This document shows positions 5,878 through 11,125 of a DNA stretch of 11,125 nt, in pieces; the stretch's first letter is position 1; every line of letters begins with the position of its first letter. The position numbers and the translations under genes were made by a program. The notes under the pieces are model-generated. The model saw only the letters and a list, made by a program, of their open reading frames with translations. It did not search any database and was not told the DNA's origin. The DNA comes from Alphaproteobacteria bacterium (GTDB lineage: Bacteria > Pseudomonadota > Alphaproteobacteria > Zavarziniales > Zavarziniaceae). Location: assembly GCA_021774355.1 (NCBI GenBank), contig JAJFJE010000260.1, positions 1-11,125 of the forward strand. Reading direction: 5' to 3'.

Positions 5878-7452
5878 ATGACCAACGCGCTGCAACACGC
5901 CGTGCGTTTGTTCGGGGTCGCCCGCCAGCTGGCGGCCCACGACGCCCTGTTCCCGCGGGAACTGACCGACGAACTGCCGTGGAGCGCGCGCACCCTGCGC
6001 CGGCTGTTCGCCCTGCGCCTGCCCAGCCGGCGGCGGCGCGCCGAACTGGAAGGCAAGAGCCAGGGCGAGCGCCTGGCCCTGGCCCTGGGCCGCCTGGGAC
6101 CCACCTATATCAAGCTGGGGCAAAGCCTTGCAGCCCGCCCGGATCTGGTCGGCGAGAGCGTGGCCACCGCCCTCAGCCGCCTGCAGGACCGGCTGCCGCC
6201 CTTTGCCACCGCCGAAGCCCAGCGCATCATCGCCGACGATCTGGGCCGGCCGCTGACCACTTTGTTTGCGCAATTCGAGGCCGAGCCGGTGGCCGCCGCC
6301 TCCATGGCCCAGGTCCATCGGGCAGTGACCGACGACGGCCGGACCGTCGCGGTCAAGGTCCTGCGGCCGGGTATCGAGGGCGCCTTCCGCCGCGACCTTC
6401 AGGCCCTGGCCTGGGCCGCCCGCTGGATGGAACGGCTGATCCCCGCGATGCGCCGGCTCCGGCCGCAAGAGGTGATCCGCACCTTTGCCGAAGTCTCCGC
6501 GCTGGAAATGGACCTGCGCCTGGAGGCTGCGGCAGCTTCCGAACTGGGCCACGGCCTGCGCCAGGGTGGCGGCCTGGGGGTGCCTCTGGTCGACTGGCAC
6601 CGCACCGCCCGCCGCGTCCTGACCATCGCCTGGGTCGACGGCATCCCGGTGGGCGACCGGACCCGCCTGGCCGCCGCCGGCCACGACACCAAGCTCCTGG
6701 CGCGCAACCTGATCCAGAGCTTTCTCGACCAGGCGCTCGGCCAGGGCTTCTTTCACGGCGACCTGCACCAGGGCAACCTGTTCGTGATCGCCGACGGCAC
6801 CATCATGGCGGTCGATTTCGGCATCATGGGCCGGCTGGACAAGGCCATGCGGCGGTTTATGGCGGAAACCCTGATGGGCTTCATCACCGCCGACTATACC
6901 CGGGTCGCCCGGGTCCACGCCGAGGCCGGGATCCTGCCGCCGGAAAAATCCGTCGACCTGTTCGCCCAGGCCCTGCGCTCGATCGGCGAACCGATTCTCG
7001 GCCGGCCGACCAGCGAGATCTCGATCGCCCGCCTGCTGCAGCAATTGTTCATGGTGACCGAGACCTTCGCCATGGAGACCCAGCCCCAGTTGCTGGTCCT
7101 GCAGAAGACCATGGTGGTGGTCGAAGGGGTGGCCCGTACCCTCGATCCCGAGATGAACATGTGGGAAATTTCGCGTCCCGCCGTGGAGCGCTGGATGACC
7201 GAGACCTTCAGCCCGGAACACCGCCTGGCCGAGGCCGCCGACGGCGTCGCGCTGCTGGTCCGCCGGCTGCCCTGGATGTTCGACCGCGCGGAAACCCTGG
7301 CGCGTCAGGTCACCGAAGGCGGCATCCGCCTGCATCCCGATACCGCCCGGGCGATCGCCGCCGGTCAGGCCCGGGCCCAGCGCCATTTGTGGTGGGCGGT
7401 CCTGCTGCTCGGCCTGGCGGTGCTTGTTGCGGTGGTCGACGGGCGGCTTTAG
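5878..7452 (+). CDS. ubiB: Ubiquinone biosynthesis protein kinase-like ATPase UbiB
   Basis: UbiB (ABC1/ADCK/AarF family) is an atypical kinase-fold ATPase needed for ubiquinone synthesis; it is thought to help extract or present lipid intermediates at the inner membrane. The 524-residue protein shows the family-specific KxGQ motif (Lys79-Leu-Gly-Gln82 in YIKLGQSLAARPD). It also has the Ala-rich nucleotide loop PVAAASMAQVHRA (137-149) and VAVKVLRPG with Lys160. The catalytic-loop equivalent HGDLHQGN is at 293-300 and the metal-binding DFG at 313-315. The C-terminus has one hydrophobic helix, about 505-520 (WWAVLLLGLAVLVAVV), that should anchor it in the membrane. In the catalytic loop Gln299 stands where many members have Pro. 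It starts 3 bp after ubiE. Family assignment is secure; the exact molecular role in bacteria is less so. Confidence 0.96.
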   Translation: MTNALQHAVRLFGVARQLAAHDALFPRELTDELPWSARTLRRLFALRLPSRRRRAELEGKSQGERLALALGRLGPTYIKLGQSLAARPDLVGESVATALSRLQDRLPPFATAEAQRIIADDLGRPLTTLFAQFEAEPVAAASMAQVHRAVTDDGRTVAVKVLRPGIEGAFRRDLQALAWAARWMERLIPAMRRLRPQEVIRTFAEVSALEMDLRLEAAAASELGHGLRQGGGLGVPLVDWHRTARRVLTIAWVDGIPVGDRTRLAAAGHDTKLLARNLIQSFLDQALGQGFFHGDLHQGNLFVIADGTIMAVDFGIMGRLDKAMRRFMAETLMGFITADYTRVARVHAEAGILPPEKSVDLFAQALRSIGEPILGRPTSEISIARLLQQLFMVTETFAMETQPQLLVLQKTMVVVEGVARTLDPEMNMWEISRPAVERWMTETFSPEHRLAEAADGVALLVRRLPWMFDRAETLARQVTEGGIRLHPDTARAIAAGQARAQRHLWWAVLLLGLAVLVAVVDGRL

Positions 7453-7575
7453 CGACCGCCGGATTTGTGCGCTGCAGCGTTCCACGCTGGGGCCGCAGAT
7501 CGAAGAATTTCGCAGGTCGACTATTTCTTAACGGTTACACTGGCAGCCTGTCCTCCTGTGACGGAGGGCAGCGAG

Positions 7576-9954
7576 ATGACGACACACCGAGCCAAAGACC
7601 ATGTCACGACGCGCGGTGCGTGGACCGCGCTGGCTCTGGTCCTGGGCGCCTGCGGCGGTGGCGGCGGCGGTGGCGGCACCTCCGAGGTCTCCGGCCCGGG
7701 CAGCAGCGTGGTCCAGACGCCCGTGCCTTCGCCGGCCCAGACGACCCGCCCCGCGCCGGTGCCGAGCGGCACCGCCGCCAGTTACCAGACCGCGGAATAT
7801 TCCCGTCAGGCGGGCCTCTCCCTGATCAATGCCAGCAGCGCCTACGCCACCGGGGCGGCCGGCCAGGGCCTGATCATCGCGGTCAATGACGGCCAGGTCG
7901 ACACCAGCAATCCGGCCTTTGCCGGGCGTATCGCCGATGGTGCCAAGAGCTGGATCAGTTCCCTCCTGCCGACCGATCACGGCACCCATGTCGCCGGCCT
8001 GATCGCCGCCGCGCGCGATGGCGCCGATACCATGGGTGTTGCCTGGGCGGCCGAACTGCTGCCGCTGGCGACCTTCTCCGGCGACCCGTCCGGCGAACTG
8101 ACCAGCGAGGGCAGCGCACCCTATAAGGCAATCGCCTACGCCGCCGATCGCGGCGCCTATGTGGTCAATAACAGCTGGGGCTCCGATCCCGACGCCGATA
8201 TGCCGAGCGACCTGGTCGACGCGGTCCAGCACGCCGCGCAGCTGGGTACCATCACGGTGTTTGCCACGGGCAATAATGGCGGCCTTCTGGGCGGCCTGCT
8301 GAGCGGCGCGGCACAGCCCAGTACCACCGCCATGGTGCCGGCCTATGCCTCGGAGGTCGAAGGCCTGTTCGTGGCCGTGACCGCGGCGGCCAATGACGGC
8401 CGGATCGCCACCTACGCCAATCATTGCGGCGATGCAGCCGCTTGGTGCCTGACGGCACCGGGCGGCGGCGACAGCGCCCTGTTCGACGGCAGCGGCCTGC
8501 TCTCGACCGTGACCGGCGACCTGATCGGGCGCAAGAGCGGGACGTCGATGGCCGCGGCCGTGGTGTCCGGGGCGGTGGCGGTGATCGCCTCGCGCTTCCC
8601 CGAACTGAACCCGGAGCAGGTGGTCAACCGCATGATGGCCTCGGCCGACAAGGACGGCATCTACGCCGACCAGGCGACCTATGGCCACGGCCTGCTCGAT
8701 CTCGGCGCCGCGACCAAGCCGCTGTCGACCCTGCAGGCCGCGTCGGTCGGCGAGGTCGTGGAAACCGGCACCACCGGCCCCTCGGGAGCCGGCGGCCTGG
8801 CGCTCGGCGGGGCTTTCGGCAACAGCGTCGCCAACGCCCTTTCGGGCACGCCGGTGGCCCTGTTCGACCGCTTCGACGGCGCCACCTTCTACAACGACAT
8901 GGGCAGCCTGGCCGCGCCCGCGGCCCATCGCAGCTTCACCGACACCAGCCTCGACGATTTCGGCTTTCAGCGCTTCGCCACCATCACCGGCGGCCACGGT
9001 GTCCACCTGGCCCTTGGCGAGCGGCAGACGGCGCTGGGGGCCGGCGCGGCCCTCACGTCGACCGGCCTGTCGTCCAGCCGCAAGGCCGTCCTCGCCTATT
9101 ACGCCATGAGCAAGAACTTTGCCGCTTATGGCGGCATCGGCGCGCCGCTCAGCGCCTCTCTGCCGCAGCTCCAGGGCCTGCCGGTCGAGGCCGGACTGAC
9201 CCTGAACGAAACGCCGCTGCTGCCCGGCGTGCTCGCCTTGACCGACGCGCCCACGGTGATCGGGATGAGCTACATGCCGGGCGAAGGCACCCGTCTCAGC
9301 GTCGCGGTCATCCGCGACACCGACGCCCTCGATACCATCGGCCATCAGGCGGGCATGACCGGGGCCATGATGTCGATGTCCGGCAAGGTCACAAAGCGCC
9401 TGAGGGTCGAGATGAGTTTCACCCATGTGGTCGAGGAACAGGGCCTGCTCGGGTCGACCGGGTTCGGCGCCCTGGAACTCGGCAACGCGACGACCGAGCA
9501 GGTCTCGGTCGGCCTGAACTACGCGCTCAACGACAAGACGGTCCTGTTCGGCCGCTATGACCGGGCGATGGCCCGGGCCGGGGACGGCACCTGGTTCGCC
9601 GGCGGCAGCCATATCCAGGCCGAGGCCTGGACCGTCGGCGTGGTCGGCGCCGAAGCCTTCGTTCCCGAGGATCGCTGGGGCCTTCTGGTTTCACAACCCC
9701 TGAGGGTAACCAGCGGCAGCCTGATGTTCAATCGCCCGACCGGCCGCGACGCCGACGGCGTGGTCTATGGCGACCGGGTCGAAGTGCCGCTCGTCGCCGA
9801 TGGCCGGGAGATCGATTTCGAAGCCTATTACGCCTTGCCGCTCGGTGCCGACGGCCTGCTGGGCTTCAACCTCCGTTACGCGCTGGAACCGGACAACCGG
9901 GCCGACGCTGCGCCCGAAATGGTTGGCATGATCCGCTATCGCACCCGTTTCTGA
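7576..9954 (+). CDS. Lipidated subtilisin-like (S8) serine protease autotransporter
   Basis: The 792-residue protein appears to be a surface protease that passes its own N-terminal domain through a C-terminal outer-membrane barrel. Residues 1-26 form a lipoprotein signal with lipobox LGAC (Cys26), then eight glycines and a Pro/Thr/Ser-rich spacer to about 66. The S8 domain (about 72-380) has the triad Asp105 (IAVNDGQVD), His135 (DHGTHVAGL) and Ser324 (SGTSMAA), plus oxyanion Asn233 (FATGNNG). Cys284 and Cys291 in HCGDAAAWC are typical of autotransporter subtilases. Residues from about 390 are Gly/Ala-rich with alternating beta patterns and end in RYRTRF, the terminal aromatic expected of outer-membrane barrels. 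The ATG at 7576 has GGAGG 8 bases upstream; the in-frame start at 7465 would destroy the signal. Lipidated relatives by architecture are NalP and SphB1. The substrate is unknown. Its 123-bp upstream gap holds only weak promoter-like boxes. Confidence 0.92.
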   Translation: MTTHRAKDHVTTRGAWTALALVLGACGGGGGGGGTSEVSGPGSSVVQTPVPSPAQTTRPAPVPSGTAASYQTAEYSRQAGLSLINASSAYATGAAGQGLIIAVNDGQVDTSNPAFAGRIADGAKSWISSLLPTDHGTHVAGLIAAARDGADTMGVAWAAELLPLATFSGDPSGELTSEGSAPYKAIAYAADRGAYVVNNSWGSDPDADMPSDLVDAVQHAAQLGTITVFATGNNGGLLGGLLSGAAQPSTTAMVPAYASEVEGLFVAVTAAANDGRIATYANHCGDAAAWCLTAPGGGDSALFDGSGLLSTVTGDLIGRKSGTSMAAAVVSGAVAVIASRFPELNPEQVVNRMMASADKDGIYADQATYGHGLLDLGAATKPLSTLQAASVGEVVETGTTGPSGAGGLALGGAFGNSVANALSGTPVALFDRFDGATFYNDMGSLAAPAAHRSFTDTSLDDFGFQRFATITGGHGVHLALGERQTALGAGAALTSTGLSSSRKAVLAYYAMSKNFAAYGGIGAPLSASLPQLQGLPVEAGLTLNETPLLPGVLALTDAPTVIGMSYMPGEGTRLSVAVIRDTDALDTIGHQAGMTGAMMSMSGKVTKRLRVEMSFTHVVEEQGLLGSTGFGALELGNATTEQVSVGLNYALNDKTVLFGRYDRAMARAGDGTWFAGGSHIQAEAWTVGVVGAEAFVPEDRWGLLVSQPLRVTSGSLMFNRPTGRDADGVVYGDRVEVPLVADGREIDFEAYYALPLGADGLLGFNLRYALEPDNRADAAPEMVGMIRYRTRF
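7654..7677 (+). repeat. Tandem 12-bp repeat encoding eight glycines
   Basis: Directly after the lipobox cysteine codon, GGCGGTGGCGGC is repeated twice in perfect tandem and encodes Gly27-Gly34. A change in copy number would alter linker length in steps of four residues without shifting the frame. Confidence 0.85.
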
Positions 9955-10132
9955 CCGGGCCGGGCGGCGGGCTGCCAAGCGTTGCAGGGAGGGGTCTGAC
10001 AATCGTTCCGTCATAGACTATCTATACTGTCATCGGCGCGCGCGACGCGGCGGGCGTCACAGCGGCGCCCGCCGCCTCTCGGCTGTCCGCGAAAGTGCCG
10101 AAATGGCGAACTGCCCGGGGAAGGCGACGTCG
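9955..10132 (+). promoter_or_regulatory. Intergenic region with a -10-like box and a leader hairpin
   Basis: This is the gap between the autotransporter stop and the chosen start of the next gene. TATACT at 10023-10028 matches five of six bases of the sigma-70 -10 box and lies in a local AT-rich patch. The nearest -35-like sequence, CTGACA at 9996-10001, is 21 bp away, which is too far for a standard promoter. Downstream, a perfect 10-bp inverted repeat (GCGGCGGGCG at 10047-10056, complement at 10066-10075, 9-base loop) would fold in the leader RNA if transcription starts near 10035. It has no U-tract, so it is a poor intrinsic terminator. Confidence 0.35.
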
Positions 10133-10816
10133 ATGGGTGACCTGGTACTGGGCGATGCCGGCCGTGGCTGGATGGTAACGGGCTTCTTCACGCCCGACTA
10201 CGCACCGCTGGCGGACGCGCTGGCCGTCAATCTGCGGCTTCTCGACCAGCCCCATCACCTGTTCGCCGTCGCCCGTAATGGCGACTGGAACTCCCAGACC
10301 ATGCGCAAGCCGCGCATCGTGCTGGACGCCATGGCGCTCTATCCGGGCAAGACCCTGGTCCTGATGGATGTCGACTGCATGGTCAGGCAGCCTCTGGACG
10401 GCTTTCTCGCGGCAGCCCCAGCCACCGATATGTCCTGTGGCATGGCGGTCAAGACCAAGCGCCTGGGCCGCCACCGGCAGCGCACGTCGCTCAGTTCCCG
10501 GGTCATCGTGATCCGGCCGACCGCGGGGGCCGGGCAGGTGATGCGCCGTTGGGAGCAGGCCTGCACCGAGCGCCCCTGGATGCATGGCGACGAGCCAAAC
10601 CTCGTGCTCGCCCTGGCCCGCTCGCCGGGCTGTTCCTTCGCCCCGCTCGACGATCGCCACTCCGGGCGGGAAGCCGGTTCGGCGCCGGCCGACGCCGTGA
10701 TCGTGCACCACAGTGCCCGCGGCCATGGATCGCGCTTCGAACGCGCCCTGACCCGCCTCAAGGCCCGCCTTCTCGGCACACCCGCGGTCGACCGCCTGGC
10801 CGGCGCCCATCGCTAG
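10133..10816 (+). CDS. Putative glycosyltransferase-like protein with a DxD motif
   Basis: The 227-residue product resembles a small GT-A (nucleotide-diphospho-sugar transferase) fold, but I cannot place it in a named family with certainty. It opens with a predicted strand WMVTGFFTPDY (13-23), which is usual for these proteins. It then has RKPRIVLDAMALYPGKTLVLMDVD (58-81), where Asp79-Val-Asp81 is a DxD-type metal and nucleotide-sugar site at the end of a hydrophobic strand. Later HGDEPNLVLALA (151-162) and VIVHHSARG (189-197) resemble the acceptor-side and C-terminal metal-binding motifs of GT-A enzymes. No signal peptide or membrane helix is seen. The ATG at 10133 has GGGGAAGG 8 bases upstream; the ATG at 10103 would add ten residues but lacks a ribosome site. 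It may act on a surface glycan, but nothing nearby confirms that. Confidence 0.7.
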   Translation: MGDLVLGDAGRGWMVTGFFTPDYAPLADALAVNLRLLDQPHHLFAVARNGDWNSQTMRKPRIVLDAMALYPGKTLVLMDVDCMVRQPLDGFLAAAPATDMSCGMAVKTKRLGRHRQRTSLSSRVIVIRPTAGAGQVMRRWEQACTERPWMHGDEPNLVLALARSPGCSFAPLDDRHSGREAGSAPADAVIVHHSARGHGSRFERALTRLKARLLGTPAVDRLAGAHR

Positions 10817-10858
10817 CAGAGATTAGTCAAGCGACAGAGCCGGCCTTCGGGGCGCAGG

Positions 10859-10890
10859 ATCCCGGCTCTGCGCTGCGCTCCGGCCGGGAT
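10859..10890. repeat. REP-like palindrome, type A, copy 1
   Basis: Arms ATCCCGGC (10859-10866) and GCCGGGAT (10883-10890) form a perfect 8-bp stem round a 16-base loop containing GCGCTGCGC. Read on the minus strand it begins GTCATCCCGGCCGGAGCG, a style of dispersed intergenic element that I recall from several alphaproteobacterial genomes. Confidence 0.8.
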
Positions 10891-10977
10891 GACGATGTAG
10901 TTATGGGCCGGGCATCACTGCGGATGGCGTTCCCGAGCGCGTCCCGGTCACACGCCACAGCACCCACACATAGCCCT

Positions 10978-11015
10978 CGTCATCCCCGACGGCGCGACAG
11001 CGCCGATCGGGGATC
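10978..11015. repeat. REP-like palindrome, type B
   Basis: Outer arms ATCCCCGA (10982-10989) and TCGGGGAT (11007-11014) and inner arms GGCGC (10991-10995) and GCGCC (11000-11004) form a 13-bp imperfect hairpin with loop GACA and a 1x2 internal loop. Its outer sequence GTCATCCC...GGGATC matches the ends of type A in the opposite orientation, so the two are probably related. Confidence 0.78.
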
Positions 11016-11030
11016 TTCCGGGGGCGCAGG

Positions 11031-11062
11031 ATCCCGGCTCTGCGCTGCGCTCCGGCCGGGAT
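11031..11062. repeat. REP-like palindrome, type A, copy 2
   Basis: This copy has the same arms and loop as copy 1: ATCCCGGC at 11031-11038 and GCCGGGAT at 11055-11062. Identity extends over 11021-11067, in the same orientation as copy 1. Confidence 0.8.
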
Positions 11063-11125
11063 GACGAGGCGTTTGTGAGTCCGGGCGTCACTGCGGATGG
11101 CGTTGCCGAGCGGTTCCCGGTCACG

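Larger units (their letters stand above)
10817..11125. repeat. Tandem mosaic repeat region (REP-like), truncated by the window end
   Basis: This non-coding stretch holds two copies of a unit of about 103 bp, repeated with an offset of 172-173 bp. The first spans 10849-10951 and the second 11021-11124. Each has a 47-bp block that is identical between copies (10849-10895 and 11021-11067), a divergent spacer of about 12 bp, and a 44-bp tail with 40 matches (10908-10951 and 11081-11124). A second, different palindrome lies between the copies. The array may continue past the window. Confidence 0.85.

Noticed and set aside
5083..7485. An 800-codon open frame on the minus strand opposite ubiE and ubiB
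   Set aside because: It is a shadow of the real genes, caused by high GC at third codon positions. Its product is rich in Gly, His, Gln, Ala and Asp with no domain pattern, while ubiE and ubiB have complete motifs.
7465..7575. N-terminal extension of the autotransporter from an upstream start
   Set aside because: The extra 37 residues would bury the lipoprotein signal peptide inside the protein, and the GGAGG ribosome site points to the ATG at 7576.
5085..7889. A 934-codon plus-strand frame spanning ubiE, ubiB and the start of the autotransporter
   Set aside because: It is out of frame with three well-supported genes, and the translation is Arg/Gly/Pro-rich low-complexity sequence.
7528..9612. 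A 694-codon open frame on the minus strand opposite the autotransporter
   Set aside because: It is the same kind of antisense shadow: low-complexity composition, no motifs, and the plus-strand frame has an intact protease triad and signal sequence.
10817..11125. CRISPR array
   Set aside because: There are only two repeat units, they are long (47 and 44 bp) and composite, and the gaps are not spacer-sized; no cas gene is nearby.

Overview
The window looks like chromosomal DNA of a high-GC alphaproteobacterium, probably Rhodospirillales or a relative. The evidence is the G/C-dominated third codon positions, the alphaproteobacterial style of DnaA, UbiE and MutM, and a gene neighbourhood (dnaA, rpsT, enoyl-CoA hydratase, mutM, ubiE, ubiB) that is widely conserved in that class. 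The lineage is inferred; no rRNA gene is present to confirm it.

The layout is two gene groups transcribed away from a 47-bp divergent intergenic region at about 5051-5097. Leftward (minus strand), in transcription order: mutM (DNA glycosylase), a small exported protein of unknown function, an enoyl-CoA hydratase, rpsT (ribosomal protein S20, with its own likely promoter and a strong 3' hairpin), a gap of about 450 bp, a single-domain rhodanese, and dnaA. Beyond dnaA, positions 1-213 hold an AT-rich pocket and no gene. Rightward (plus strand): ubiE and ubiB, which are 3 bp apart and certainly an operon for ubiquinone synthesis. Then follow a lipoprotein-type subtilisin autotransporter, a small glycosyltransferase-like protein with a DxD motif, and a repeat region of REP-like palindromes that runs off the right end.

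The left two thirds are housekeeping: replication initiation, translation, DNA repair and quinone synthesis. The accessory part starts after ubiB, where many alphaproteobacteria carry coaBC and dut. Here a NalP/SphB1-like surface protease, a possible glycosyltransferase and repeat DNA occupy the position. I see no phage, insertion sequence, CRISPR array, tRNA or toxin-antitoxin genes, and no clearly new multi-gene system. The points most worth a second look are the lipidated autotransporter with its duplicated poly-glycine tract, the mosaic palindromic repeats at 10849-11125, the small repeated motifs upstream of the rhodanese-dnaA pair, and a dyad overlapping the rpsT promoter.
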